36,297 nt of DNA, from the NCBI GenBank assembly GCA_003278855.1, contig QCCU01000015.1:1-36297 (forward strand), given 5' to 3'. The first letter of the stretch is position 1. The number at the start of each line of letters is the position of its first letter. The notes under the pieces are model-generated. The model was not told where the DNA came from and did not search any database. It worked only from the letters and a program-made list of their open reading frames with translations. Made by a program: the position numbers and the translations under genes. Shown here in pieces: positions 1-8,421 of this stretch. The DNA comes from Prochlorococcus sp. AG-347-M23 (GTDB lineage: Bacteria > Cyanobacteriota > Cyanobacteriia > PCC-6307 > Cyanobiaceae).

Positions 1-1
1 G

Positions 2-169
2 GAGGTAGATAGTGGATCATTGATAATGCAAGCTGCATTGTCAATTAGAAATGATGATGATATTGAATCACTTTCCAAAAGGATACAAATACTTGAGCAT
101 AAAATTTTACCTCCCTCAATCTCTCTTGCTGGTTTTTTGATAAGAAGTAAATTTATGGAAAATTATTAG
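2..169 (+). CDS. purN: phosphoribosylglycinamide formyltransferase, C-terminal end (partial)
   Basis: Only the last 55 codons are in the window; the gene starts before base 1. The peptide contains SLIMQAALSIRNDDD and then a stretch ending in KFMENY before TAG. This resembles the C-terminal helix of GAR transformylase, where a conserved Q-A-x-x-P/S-I segment precedes the last helices; in that family the enzyme carries out the third step of purine synthesis with 10-formyl-THF. Its end overlaps the end of the opposite-strand argC by 17 bp, a tail-to-tail arrangement typical of this compact genome. The purN call rests on a short tail and on its place next to argC, so it is moderately secure. Confidence 0.6.
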   Translation, partial: EVDSGSLIMQAALSIRNDDDIESLSKRIQILEHKILPPSISLAGFLIRSKFMENY

Positions 170-1208
170 TTAAATTGAGACCTTCATCCATTGAAAATCC
201 ACTCATAATATTTAAATTTTGAATTGCTTGCCCAGTCTGACCTTTTAACAAATTATCAATTACAGATAATATAATTATTCTTCCATTTCGATTATCGACT
301 TTAACAGAAAGTAAAATTTGGTTTGTATTTTTAACCCATTTTGTTGATGGAAATGTATCTACAGGTAAGACTTTAACATTTCTAAAATTTCTATAATAAT
401 TATCCAGAAGAATTCTGCAGTCATCAGAAGTTAATCCTGGATCTCTTAATCTCCCATATATTGTAGAATGCATACCCCTTGAAATTGGGACTAAATGAGG
501 CGTAAAAAGCAGTTCTATTTTATTTCCAGAAATTAAAGATGCCACTTGCTCGATCTCTGAGGTATGTCTATGGTTTATCAATCCATATGCTGAAAGACCT
601 TCTCCACATTCTGATAAGAGTAGCTTTTGGTTTGGTTCTCGGCCACCTCCAGAGGTTCCGCTTTTAGAGTCAATAACTATACCTTCATTTTCAATAATTC
701 CTTGAGAGAGATAAGGAGCTAATGGAATAAGAGCAGATGTTGGATAACATCCTGGACAGGCAATTAATCTTCCTTTTGAAATGGCTTCTTTATTTATTTC
801 AGGAAGACCGTAAACTGCCTCTTTACATAAATCATCATCATTCCTTTTATAAATAGCAGCTTCTTTGGAATATACTTTTTTCCATTCATCTAAAGACTTA
901 TATCTATAATCAGCAGATAAATCAATAACTTTAAGTCCTCTATCTAATAATTTCCTTGTCAATGTTGAAGATAAGCCATTTGGTAAGCAAAGCAAAGCTA
1001 CATCAGCATTTTTTGTAATATTATCAACTGAAATTTTTTCTATATAAGGATCATTATCTAGATAAATAAAGGGGAAATTATCATTCCACTTTGATCCAGA
1101 TGTTTTATTACCTCCTAAAAATGAAATATTGTATTTTTTACTTTTCTTTAAAAGATTTACCGCTTGAATACCGCCGTAACCTGTAGCACCTACTATTGCA
1201 ACATTCAT
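153..1208 (-). CDS. argC: N-acetyl-gamma-glutamyl-phosphate reductase
   Basis: ArgC reduces N-acetylglutamyl-5-phosphate with NADPH to the semialdehyde, the third step of arginine/ornithine synthesis in the cytosol. The 351-aa product is of normal length. The N-terminal Rossmann motif GATGYGG is at residues 7-13, and the catalytic-cysteine motif PGCYPT places the nucleophile at about Cys154. A conserved GTSGGGRE loop and an HRHTSEIEQ segment (substrate-binding His) follow. ATG at 1208 begins directly with MNVAIVGATG, so the start is firm. It is divergent from ribBA (88 bp apart) and overlaps purN at its 3' end. Confidence 0.96.
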   Translation of the reverse strand: MNVAIVGATGYGGIQAVNLLKKSKKYNISFLGGNKTSGSKWNDNFPFIYLDNDPYIEKISVDNITKNADVALLCLPNGLSSTLTRKLLDRGLKVIDLSADYRYKSLDEWKKVYSKEAAIYKRNDDDLCKEAVYGLPEINKEAISKGRLIACPGCYPTSALIPLAPYLSQGIIENEGIVIDSKSGTSGGGREPNQKLLLSECGEGLSAYGLINHRHTSEIEQVASLISGNKIELLFTPHLVPISRGMHSTIYGRLRDPGLTSDDCRILLDNYYRNFRNVKVLPVDTFPSTKWVKNTNQILLSVKVDNRNGRIIILSVIDNLLKGQTGQAIQNLNIMSGFSMDEGLNLTNNFP

Positions 1209-1296
1209 TTCTTTGAATTGGCAGACTTTGAGATAGGATTATAAAGTGTTGAATTTAAGATAACTAAAACACTATTTTTCTATATTGATAGGAATA

Positions 1297-3021
1297 ATGA
1301 AAGAAACAAGTCCCAAATCAAATAATGGAACAATTTTGGATATAAATGAATCTTTTAAAATTGAATTTGATCCTATCAGCGATGCGTTGGCAGCTATAAG
1401 AAATGGTGAATGCATAATTGTTGTAGATGATGAGAGAAGAGAAAATGAAGGAGATTTAATATGTGCGGCTCAGTTTGCAACTCCACAGCAAATTAATTTT
1501 ATGGCTACTGAGGGACGTGGTCTTATATGCCTAGCCATGCAAGGTGAAAAACTTGACTCTTTAGATTTACCATTGATGGTAGATAGAAATACTGATGAAA
1601 ATCAAACAGCTTTTACGATATCAATTGATGCTGGCCCTGAGAATAATGTTACAACTGGAATTTCTGCCGAAGACAGGGCAAAGACAATTCAAGTTGCAAT
1701 AAACCCAAATACAAAACCTGATGATTTAAGAAGACCAGGGCATATTTTTCCATTAAGAGCAAAGAAAGGTGGAGTATTAAAAAGGGCAGGGCATACCGAA
1801 GCGGCAGTAGATATAGCGGCAATGTCAGGTCTTTATCCCGCTGGAGTAATTTGCGAAATACAAAACCCTGACGGTTCCATGTCAAGACTTCCACAACTTA
1901 AAGAGTATGCGAAACAATGGGGAATGAAATTAATATCTATAGCTGATTTAATAAGTTATCGATTTCAAACTGAGAGATTTGTATTTAGAAAATCTGATGC
2001 AGTTCTTCCAAGTATATTTGGTAATTTCAAAGCTTATGGATATGTTAATGAACTTGATGGTTCAGAGCACGTTGCATTAGTTAAACAAAAATCATCAAAT
2101 TTAAGCGAGCCTGTACTTGTAAGAATGCATTCAGAGTGCTTAACTGGCGATGCTTTTGGATCATTACGATGTGATTGTAGACCCCAGTTAGAGGCGGCTT
2201 TATCAAGGATAGAAAAGGAGGAAGAGGGGGTTGTTGTTTACTTGAGACAAGAAGGTAGAGGTATTGGTCTAATAAATAAATTAAAAGCATATAGTTTACA
2301 AGATGGTGGATTAGACACCGTTGAAGCTAATGAAAAATTAGGTTTTCCTGCTGATCTTAGAAATTATGGAGTTGGAGCACAGATATTAACCGATCTAGGG
2401 ATAAAAAAATTAAAATTACTTACAAACAATCCTAGAAAGATTGCTGGATTAGGTGGTTATGGAATAGAGGTTATTGAGAGAGTTCCATTAGTAATTTGTC
2501 CAAACGATAATAATGCAGAATATTTGAGTGTAAAAAAAACGAAATTAGGCCACATGATTGATGAAGATAATCCAAATTCCAGTAATATCGATCCATTTAT
2601 TTCAATTTTTCTTGACGGAGAATATAAATCTATTGATCTAGTTCCGATAAAAAATAACGTTATTAAATTCTGTAATGAGAATAACATAAATATTAAACTA
2701 GAGAGTACACCAAGATTATTGGCTTTTTGGAATCGACCAAAATTAGTATGGCGAATTTTGCATGATCAGAATAGAACCAATTCCAACATTACTGATGAAG
2801 AAATAAAGAATATAGAATTATTTATTCAGTTTTTATCCAATTATCAAAATAGTACAAAGATTGGAATTATTGTTTCTAGAAATATTGAACAAGCATTACA
2901 CCCAAAAAATAGCATCAAATTAATCCATACTAAATTTACTCTTAAGAATGAATTATTATATTCATCTACAAGAAAATTTAATCTAGATAAAGAGACATTT
3001 AGTATTGTTTTTGAAGGCTAA
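1297..3021 (+). CDS. ribBA: bifunctional 3,4-dihydroxy-2-butanone 4-phosphate synthase / GTP cyclohydrolase II
   Basis: This enzyme catalyses both entry steps of riboflavin synthesis: DHBP from ribulose 5-phosphate and diaminopyrimidine from GTP. The DHBP synthase half (about residues 25-225) shows [12 protein letters not shown] and the RRPGHIFPL...[11 protein letters not shown] active-site segment. The GTP cyclohydrolase II half (about 230-425) shows the zinc ligands Cys281, Cys292 and Cys294 in [19 protein letters not shown], then [11 protein letters not shown] and LTNNPRK. A further 145 residues or so (about 430-574) follow with no motif I recognise. I chose ATG 1297; a TTG at 1285 in the same frame would add only four residues. 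No FMN riboswitch is visible upstream. Confidence 0.95.
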   Translation: MKETSPKSNNGTILDINESFKIEFDPISDALAAIRNGECIIVVDDERRENEGDLICAAQFATPQQINFMATEGRGLICLAMQGEKLDSLDLPLMVDRNTDENQTAFTISIDAGPENNVTTGISAEDRAKTIQVAINPNTKPDDLRRPGHIFPLRAKKGGVLKRAGHTEAAVDIAAMSGLYPAGVICEIQNPDGSMSRLPQLKEYAKQWGMKLISIADLISYRFQTERFVFRKSDAVLPSIFGNFKAYGYVNELDGSEHVALVKQKSSNLSEPVLVRMHSECLTGDAFGSLRCDCRPQLEAALSRIEKEEEGVVVYLRQEGRGIGLINKLKAYSLQDGGLDTVEANEKLGFPADLRNYGVGAQILTDLGIKKLKLLTNNPRKIAGLGGYGIEVIERVPLVICPNDNNAEYLSVKKTKLGHMIDEDNPNSSNIDPFISIFLDGEYKSIDLVPIKNNVIKFCNENNINIKLESTPRLLAFWNRPKLVWRILHDQNRTNSNITDEEIKNIELFIQFLSNYQNSTKIGIIVSRNIEQALHPKNSIKLIHTKFTLKNELLYSSTRKFNLDKETFSIVFEG

Positions 3022-3025
3022 ATTA

Positions 3026-3463
3026 CTATTTTAAAGTTGCCTTTAAAATTTTTGACCCATTAGTAAGCTTTAGCACTACATCCATATCATCAGTCTTACC
3101 AAAAACAGTATGAACCCCATCGAGATGAGGCTGTGGTTCATAAACTATGAAAAACTGACTTCCACCTGTATCCTTTCCTGCATGAGCCATAGAAAGTGAA
3201 CCTTTTAGATGTTTATTGGAATTAATTTCACATTTTATATTATATCCAGGCCCACCAGTTCCAGGCATACCTGATGCTCCATCACGAGTATTTGGACATC
3301 CACCCTGAGCCATAAATCCAGGAATCACTCTGTGAAATGCTAGACCATCATAAAAACCATCACTAATTAGGCTCGTGAAGTTTTTAACTGTATTAGGTGC
3401 ATCGTCAGAGAAAAATACAATATTAATGTTCCCAACTTCTGTTTCAAATAATGCAGTTGTCAT
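3026..3463 (-). CDS. cyclophilin-type peptidyl-prolyl cis-trans isomerase
   Basis: A single-domain cyclophilin of 145 aa with no signal peptide, so probably cytosolic. Cyclophilins speed up cis-trans isomerisation of X-Pro bonds. The catalytic motif [13 protein letters not shown] lies at about residues 43-55, with the catalytic Arg at about 45. GSQFFI at about residues 101-106 and LDGVHTVFG near the C-terminus complete the signature, including the His of the family. It is convergent with ribBA, with four bases between the stops. It is first of four collinear minus-strand genes (cyclophilin, DUF3110, dnaJ, dnaK) when read from the 3' end, which suggests a protein-folding cluster. Confidence 0.94.
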   Translation of the reverse strand: MTTALFETEVGNINIVFFSDDAPNTVKNFTSLISDGFYDGLAFHRVIPGFMAQGGCPNTRDGASGMPGTGGPGYNIKCEINSNKHLKGSLSMAHAGKDTGGSQFFIVYEPQPHLDGVHTVFGKTDDMDVVLKLTNGSKILKATLK

Positions 3464-3500
3464 GTTTTATTTGTTTAGTAATTCATAAATATTTTAGTAG

Positions 3501-3884
3501 CTAAAGCAACTTTTCAAGGTTTTCCTTAATAGTGTTTATATCAATGCTATCTTTATTAGTATTTTTCTCCTCCTCCCAATTTTCAACTTCTAGGTTTTTC
3601 TGGGGTGGTGAAATTAATAACCGATCTTCTGCAGTTTTAGGTACAAAATTTTTTTCTACTAATTTGCATTCATAATCTAATTTAATACAGAAATCTTTTA
3701 TTTCCTCTATGTTGATCATCTCAACCGTTGGCAAAGGAAAATCTTGAGCTTCTAGAAGACCACAATATCTTGTTGCATCATCCTTATCTTCAAACATAAG
3801 AACGATTGTCCTTCCTTTAAGTTCGATTGAATGAATTCCTTCCTTATCTGTTCCTGAATTATATAAAAGAACAAATACGTTCAT
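3501..3884 (-). CDS. DUF3110 family protein
   Basis: A 127-aa soluble protein that I recognise as the cyanobacterial/plastid DUF3110 type from its opening MNVFVLLYNSGTDKEGIHSI and the following FEDKDDATRYCGLLEAQDFP. The first 85 residues are the conserved domain, with an alternating alpha-beta look. The last 40 or so are acidic and low in complexity (EVENWEEEKNTNKD), probably disordered. No catalytic motif is visible and I assign no function. It lies between dnaJ and the cyclophilin on the same strand, with short gaps (33 and 37 bp), so co-transcription with the chaperone genes is plausible. Confidence 0.85.
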   Translation of the reverse strand: MNVFVLLYNSGTDKEGIHSIELKGRTIVLMFEDKDDATRYCGLLEAQDFPLPTVEMINIEEIKDFCIKLDYECKLVEKNFVPKTAEDRLLISPPQKNLEVENWEEEKNTNKDSIDINTIKENLEKLL

Positions 3885-3917
3885 AAGTATCGATTTTTCT
3901 ATTTATATAATATTTGA

Positions 3918-4844
3918 TTAAGAATCAGAAAGTGATAATTCTTGTAATCTTGTATATAAAGCAATTTCTTCATCGTTAATATCAGCAGGTATCACTACCA
4001 GGATTTCAACATACTGATCACCTACATTATCTTCAAAAGTTAAACCCCTTCCTTTCAAACGTAACATTCTTCCTGTAGATGATTTTGGTGGTACTTGGAG
4101 TGTGACATTTCCATCAAGTGTAGGAACCTCAACTGCACAACCAAGAAGAGCATCATGAGGAAATAACTCTAATTTATATAGAACTCTTAAACCATCAATT
4201 CTTAGGCCACTTTCAGTTTGAACTTTTAACTGTAGATAATGATCTTTACCTCCTCTTGCAATATTTTCAAGTCTTAATCGCCATCCATCTCCAGCGAAAG
4301 GAGGTGTATCAACTTCTACTACAGTTTCATCTTCAAGCTCAATTAAAATTGAAGCTCCATTTAAGGCCTCATCAGGAGTTAATTCTATAACTGTTTCAAT
4401 ATCTTGGTGGAGTTTAACTGGTGGCGGCTCTTCAGGAGAGGTTGTAGGGTATTCATAATGATTAAATTCATCATTATTTGTATTTGTCGATTCATCCTCA
4501 TATGGTTCGTTTTCATACTCATTGGAATTATTAGGTGAGTATTCGTATCCAAATAATGAGTCAAGATAATCTTCAAAATCAGGAAAACCAGTCTTGAAAT
4601 TATTATTTTCGTTATGAACATGGACATTTTCATCCCCACTATTTTTTCTTACACTAGGATCACGTAGATATTCGTATGCTTCGTTAATTAATTTAAATCT
4701 TTCTTCCGCATTAATATCATTTTTATTTAAATCTGGATGCCATTTTCGTGCTTCTCTTCGAAAGGCCTTTTTAAGTTCTTTATCATCGAAATTTGAGGAT
4801 AAACCCAAAATCGACAAATAGTCTTTTTTAGAGGAAGTAGTCAT
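3918..4844 (-). CDS. dnaJ: DnaJ-type J-domain co-chaperone (no zinc finger)
   Basis: A 308-aa Hsp40. The J domain occupies about residues 6-68 with HPD at 36-38, which stimulates Hsp70 ATPase in this family. Next comes an acidic, Asn/Glu/Tyr-rich linker (about 70-155), then the beta-rich substrate-binding C-terminal domain (DALLGCAVEVPTLDG, PPKSSTGRMLRLKGRG). There are no CxxCxGxG repeats, so it is a class B-like DnaJ. The frame stays open upstream to 4955, but that part lies inside dnaK in another frame; ATG 4844, giving MTTSSKKDYLSILG, is the sensible start and overlaps dnaK by 17 bp. The adjacency matches the dnaK3-dnaJ3 pair of other cyanobacteria (from memory). Confidence 0.92.
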   Translation of the reverse strand: MTTSSKKDYLSILGLSSNFDDKELKKAFRREARKWHPDLNKNDINAEERFKLINEAYEYLRDPSVRKNSGDENVHVHNENNNFKTGFPDFEDYLDSLFGYEYSPNNSNEYENEPYEDESTNTNNDEFNHYEYPTTSPEEPPPVKLHQDIETVIELTPDEALNGASILIELEDETVVEVDTPPFAGDGWRLRLENIARGGKDHYLQLKVQTESGLRIDGLRVLYKLELFPHDALLGCAVEVPTLDGNVTLQVPPKSSTGRMLRLKGRGLTFEDNVGDQYVEILVVIPADINDEEIALYTRLQELSLSDS

Positions 4845-6825
4845 TGTCCCATGGATCATCGTCCCTAGAATTACCATACCTCGAATTTCTATAATTTCTA
4901 TCCATTTGATTATCCCAAGGATCATCATCCCAATAATCATCTGAGAAGAGTTCATCCTTTAATGATCCAAATGTATTTTTAATGCTTTGTAAGGGATTAC
5001 TATCAGTTTTCTTTTCTGAGGCAAATTTTCTGTTTAAGCCGAATAATGCTTCTTGTAGAGCACTTACTGAAATTTCTAACTCTTGAGGATCATCATCATC
5101 AATATATTCTTCAACATCTTGAATGGCTAATTCAACAGCTCGTTGTTGCCTCTCAGCCCCATAAGGTCCAAATTCTAATGAAGCATCTCTAAGTCTTCTC
5201 TCAGCTTGCGCAATAAGAGTTAAAGCACTGTTTTTTCTATCAATTACAGATCTTCTCTTCCTATCTTCATTAGCTTTTGCTTTAGCTTCTTCAATTATCG
5301 AATTTATTTCTTGCTCATTTAAGTTTGAACCTCCAGAAATTGTAACTGTTTGCTTTCTTCCAGTTGTTCTATCAGTTGCACTTACTTCTAAAAGACCATT
5401 AGCATCTATATCAAATGCCACTTGGACTTGAGGTATTCCCCTTGGAGCTGGAGGTATTCCTGATAGTCTAAATTTACCAAGTGATTTATTTTCAGAGGCT
5501 AAAGGCCTTTCTCCTTGACGTACTTGAACAACGACTGATGATTGATTAGCTTCAGACGTACTAAAAACATCAGATTGTCTTACTGGTATTGGCGTATTAC
5601 GAGGGATGAGCACTTTCATAAGACCACCAATAGTTTCTAAGCCTAAAGATAACGGAGTAACGTCATTTAGTAGTAAATCTTGTAAATCACCACTAATAAT
5701 TCCAGATTGTATCGCAGCTCCAACTGCTACAACTTCATCAGGATTAACTGATTGACAAGGATCATTTGGAACAAGGGTCTTCACTAATTGTTGAACCATT
5801 GGAATTCTTGTGCTGCCTCCAACAAGAACTACCTCATCAATATCTTCAGCGCTCCACCCAGAATCATCTAAGGCTATTTGCACAGGTTCTAGTAATCTAT
5901 CTAATAAATCTTGTGATAATGATTCAAAGATTTTTCTATCTAAGGCTTCTTCAATATGTAACGGTCCTTCTTTACTTGTTGTGATAAACGGCAAAGATAT
6001 TTTTGTTTTTTGTAATCCTGACAATTCGCACTTAGCTTTTTCAGCAGCCTCAGTTAATCTCTGTAAAGCTTGTCTATCCCTTCTTAGGTCAATATCATGT
6101 TTAGCAAGAAATTTTTCTGCTAGCCAATCAACTATTTTTGAATCAAAATTATTTCCTCCTAGCTGTGTATCACCACAAGTGGCTTTCACATCAAAAACAC
6201 CATTAGAAATTTTTAATAATGAAACATCAAATGTTCCTCCTCCTAAATCAAAAACCAAAACATTATTAGAAGAACTTTTTTCAAAACCATAAGCTAAAGC
6301 AGCAGCAGTAGGTTCATTTAGAATTCTATCTACTTTAATACCAGCTAATATTGCAGAATCCTTTGTAGCTTGCCTTTGAGATTCATTAAAGTAAGCAGGG
6401 ACAGTAATAACCGCAGAATCAACAGTATCTCCAAGATAAGTTTCAGCATCATTAATTAATTTTCTAATCAATGAGCTCACTAATTCTTCTGGTGCATACT
6501 CTCTTTCTGTATTTGGACTAAGAACCCTAACACTTCCATTGTTATTAGCCTTTACGTTATAAGGAACAGAAATACTATTCTCATCTAATTCATCCCAGTC
6601 ACTACCAATAAATCTTTTTAAGTTATAAAAGGTATTCTTAGGATTTAGAACAAGTTGTCTTCTCGCTTGGTCTCCTATTACTATTTCTTTTTCTTTTGTA
6701 AATCCAACAATTGAAGGTGTAGTTCTAGATCCCTCAGAATTTGCAATAACAATTGGACGACCAGCTTCTATAACTCCAACTACAGAGTTAGTAGTACCTA
6801 AATCAATTCCAACTATTTGCCCCAT
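4828..6825 (-). CDS. dnaK: Hsp70 chaperone, DnaK3-like
   Basis: A 665-aa Hsp70. The ATPase domain begins MGQIVGIDLGTTNSVVGV and carries DLGGGTFDVSLL and the VVLVGGSTRIPMVQ segment. The substrate-binding domain follows (LSLGLETIGG, then SGIPPAPRGIPQVQVAFDIDANG), and then a helical lid. The tail is unusual: instead of the EEVD-like or DDK ending of canonical DnaK it ends in an acidic, aromatic tail with two copies of DDPWDN. Pairing with a zinc-finger-less dnaJ immediately downstream suggests the DnaK3 lineage, reported elsewhere as thylakoid-associated; that sub-assignment is inference. It overlaps dnaJ by 17 bp, so the two are probably translated from one transcript. Confidence 0.94.
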   Translation of the reverse strand: MGQIVGIDLGTTNSVVGVIEAGRPIVIANSEGSRTTPSIVGFTKEKEIVIGDQARRQLVLNPKNTFYNLKRFIGSDWDELDENSISVPYNVKANNNGSVRVLSPNTEREYAPEELVSSLIRKLINDAETYLGDTVDSAVITVPAYFNESQRQATKDSAILAGIKVDRILNEPTAAALAYGFEKSSSNNVLVFDLGGGTFDVSLLKISNGVFDVKATCGDTQLGGNNFDSKIVDWLAEKFLAKHDIDLRRDRQALQRLTEAAEKAKCELSGLQKTKISLPFITTSKEGPLHIEEALDRKIFESLSQDLLDRLLEPVQIALDDSGWSAEDIDEVVLVGGSTRIPMVQQLVKTLVPNDPCQSVNPDEVVAVGAAIQSGIISGDLQDLLLNDVTPLSLGLETIGGLMKVLIPRNTPIPVRQSDVFSTSEANQSSVVVQVRQGERPLASENKSLGKFRLSGIPPAPRGIPQVQVAFDIDANGLLEVSATDRTTGRKQTVTISGGSNLNEQEINSIIEEAKAKANEDRKRRSVIDRKNSALTLIAQAERRLRDASLEFGPYGAERQQRAVELAIQDVEEYIDDDDPQELEISVSALQEALFGLNRKFASEKKTDSNPLQSIKNTFGSLKDELFSDDYWDDDPWDNQMDRNYRNSRYGNSRDDDPWDNDYFL

Positions 6826-7038
6826 GATTTTAGATTGCTAAATTAAAGCAAAATTTACTAATAATTTAATTAATTTTTAACTTAGATATTTACATATAAT
6901 AGTAAAATTCAAATATTTTCAACTTAATTTAAATAAATAAGATTATTTATAACTTATCAAAAAGATTACTATCTATTTTAAAAGATTCTTTAATGACAAA
7001 GGTGTTGATGTAGTTAACCAAAATAAACTAATATGATA
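6826..7038. other. intergenic region upstream of dnaK
   Basis: About 210 bases of highly AT-rich sequence between the dnaK start and the tRNA-Ser 3' end. It must hold the minus-strand promoter of the dnaK-dnaJ block. I could not pick out a CIRCE-like inverted repeat (TTAGCACTC-N9-GAGTGCTAA) or any convincing hairpin or ORF. Confidence 0.5.
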
Positions 7039-7125
7039 CGGAGAGAGAGGGATTCGAACCCTCGATAAAGTTGCCCCTATACAGCATTTCCAGTGCTGCG
7101 CCTTCAACCACTCGGCCACCTCTCC
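7039..7125 (-). tRNA. tRNA-Ser (GGA anticodon)
   Basis: Read on the minus strand, the 87-nt sequence begins GGAGAGGTGGCCGAGTGG and ends in a TTCGAATCC T-loop region followed by the pairing acceptor strand TCTCTCC and discriminator G at 7039. The anticodon loop reads ACTGGAAAT, giving anticodon GGA (reads UCC and UCU). A long variable arm lies between the anticodon and T stems, as expected for class II serine tRNAs. The CCA end is not encoded. It is divergent from the ferredoxin gene. Confidence 0.96.
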
Positions 7126-7174
7126 CAAGATAACTATTTTAACCCTTGATCATCCCATTTTAGAGGAAAGTTAT

Positions 7175-7549
7175 TTGAAAAAGACTTTCACAGTCACGAT
7201 TAAAAATAAAGAAACCGGAAAGGTCTACCAAGAGCAGGTAAATAGTGACGACTACATACTTAAGGAATTTGAAAAGAAAGGTTTCAAACTTGCATTTTCA
7301 TGTAGAAATGGTTGCTGTACAAGTTGTGCAGTTAAAATTAAATATGGTACTTTGCATCAACCTGAAGCCATGGGTGTTTCTCAGGCATTAAAAGACAAAG
7401 GTTATGCACTTCTTTGTGTAGCTAAAGCAACTTCAGATCTTGAGGTAGAAACTACATATGAAGATGAAGTTTACGATTTACAATTTGGACAATATTTTGG
7501 CAGGGGAAATACAAGAGTAGCGCCACCTTGGGAATTTGAGGAAGATTAA
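7175..7549 (+). CDS. plant-type [2Fe-2S] ferredoxin with C-terminal extension
   Basis: A 124-aa one-electron carrier. The plant-type cluster ligands are Cys43, Cys48, Cys51 and Cys81 (spacing C-x4-C-x2-C-x29-C), with an extra Cys47 where photosynthetic ferredoxins usually have Ala. It is longer than the roughly 97-aa photosynthetic PetF: about 25 residues (YFGRGNTRVAPPWEFEED) follow the ferredoxin fold. This suggests a specialised ferredoxin rather than the main PetF. The start is TTG 7175, supported by a good Shine-Dalgarno sequence (GAGGAAAG at 7162-7169), and the fold begins within three residues of it. It is followed after five bases by the inositol-phosphatase gene. Confidence 0.9.
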   Translation: MKKTFTVTIKNKETGKVYQEQVNSDDYILKEFEKKGFKLAFSCRNGCCTSCAVKIKYGTLHQPEAMGVSQALKDKGYALLCVAKATSDLEVETTYEDEVYDLQFGQYFGRGNTRVAPPWEFEED

Positions 7550-7554
7550 CTATC

Positions 7555-8403
7555 ATGTTTGAATTAAGTGAAATAGAGGAACTTGCAAATCATGTAAACT
7601 TATCCATTTTGTTTGAAATAGCAAAGAATTCCGCTCAAATTGGTAATGAAATTTTAAAAGTTAATTACAATAAAATTCAGAAAATATCATCAAAGGGTAG
7701 GAAGGGTGATCTAGTTACCAATGTAGATTTGGAAGTTGAAAATAAAATAAAAGAATATTTATTAGAAGAGACACCAAACATATCTATAAATGCTGAGGAA
7801 TCGGGTAAATTAAACAAATCATCGGATTTAACGTGGTGTATAGACCCATTAGACGGTACAACAAATTATTCCCATGGATATCCTTTTTTTGGGACTTCTA
7901 TTGGTCTTGTGTATAAAAATAAGCCAATAATAGGCGCTATATCAGTACCTTATTTAAATGAACTATATTCAGCCTGTATAGGTTTAGGCTCATTCTGCAA
8001 TGATAGTGAACTTAAAGTATCGAATCCTTCTAATCTTTCTGATAGTCTACTTGTAACTGGTTTCTCTTATGACAGATTTGAGACAGAGGATAATAATTAT
8101 GCTGAATTTTGTTATTTAACACATAAAACTAGAGGTGTTAGAAGAGGAGGTGCAGCAGCAGTTGATCTAGCATTTGTTGCTGCAGGCAAGGTAGATGGAT
8201 ATTGGGAAAGAGGATTGGAGGTATGGGACCTAGCGGCCGGTGCTATTATTGTTAAAGAGGCTGGTGGTGTTATTTCTGATTATCCATCAGGCGAATTTAA
8301 TTTAAGTTCAGGTAGAATTTTAGCTTGTTCTCCCAGCCTTGAGAATGAATTAAAAAATGAACTAGAAAAAGTTTCTCCATTTAAAAAAAATCTCTATACC
8401 TAA
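7555..8403 (+). CDS. inositol monophosphatase family protein
   Basis: A 282-aa Mg-dependent sugar/inositol phosphatase-fold enzyme. The metal-binding motifs are in order: NAEESG (catalytic Glu region), DPLDGTTNYSHG (the family's DPxDGTxN signature) and, near the C-terminus, WERGLEVWDLAAGAIIVKEAGG (the WDxAAG signature). The substrate cannot be told from sequence; members hydrolyse inositol-1-phosphate, histidinol phosphate, fructose-1,6-bisphosphate or PAP. The gene lies between the ferredoxin and hisZ. The hisZ adjacency leaves a histidinol-phosphatase role open, but this is speculation from context alone. Confidence 0.9.
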   Translation: MFELSEIEELANHVNLSILFEIAKNSAQIGNEILKVNYNKIQKISSKGRKGDLVTNVDLEVENKIKEYLLEETPNISINAEESGKLNKSSDLTWCIDPLDGTTNYSHGYPFFGTSIGLVYKNKPIIGAISVPYLNELYSACIGLGSFCNDSELKVSNPSNLSDSLLVTGFSYDRFETEDNNYAEFCYLTHKTRGVRRGGAAAVDLAFVAAGKVDGYWERGLEVWDLAAGAIIVKEAGGVISDYPSGEFNLSSGRILACSPSLENELKNELEKVSPFKKNLYT

Positions 8404-8421
8404 AATTAGTTAACTATAAAA

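Noticed and set aside
1209..1296. Possible riboswitch or operator upstream of ribBA (AGTGTT at 1245-1250, AACACT at 1268-1273)
   Set aside because: A six-base inverted repeat with a 17-base spacer in AT-rich sequence is expected by chance, and no FMN-riboswitch core could be found in only 88 bases.
4845..4955. Longer DnaJ N-terminus starting at ATG 4955
   Set aside because: These codons lie inside the dnaK 3' end in another frame and give a Met/Ile-rich segment unlike any J-domain leader.
5810..6292. 160-codon plus-strand ORF inside dnaK
   Set aside because: It is antisense to the highly conserved Hsp70 ATPase domain and has no recognisable motif; it is a shadow of that gene.
6826..7038. 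CIRCE or sigma-32-like heat-shock element upstream of dnaK
   Set aside because: No matching inverted repeat or promoter hexamers could be identified by eye.
8405..8414. Palindrome TAGTTAACTA before hisZ
   Set aside because: Ten bases of A/T-dominated palindrome are expected often in this composition; no second copy or context supports function.
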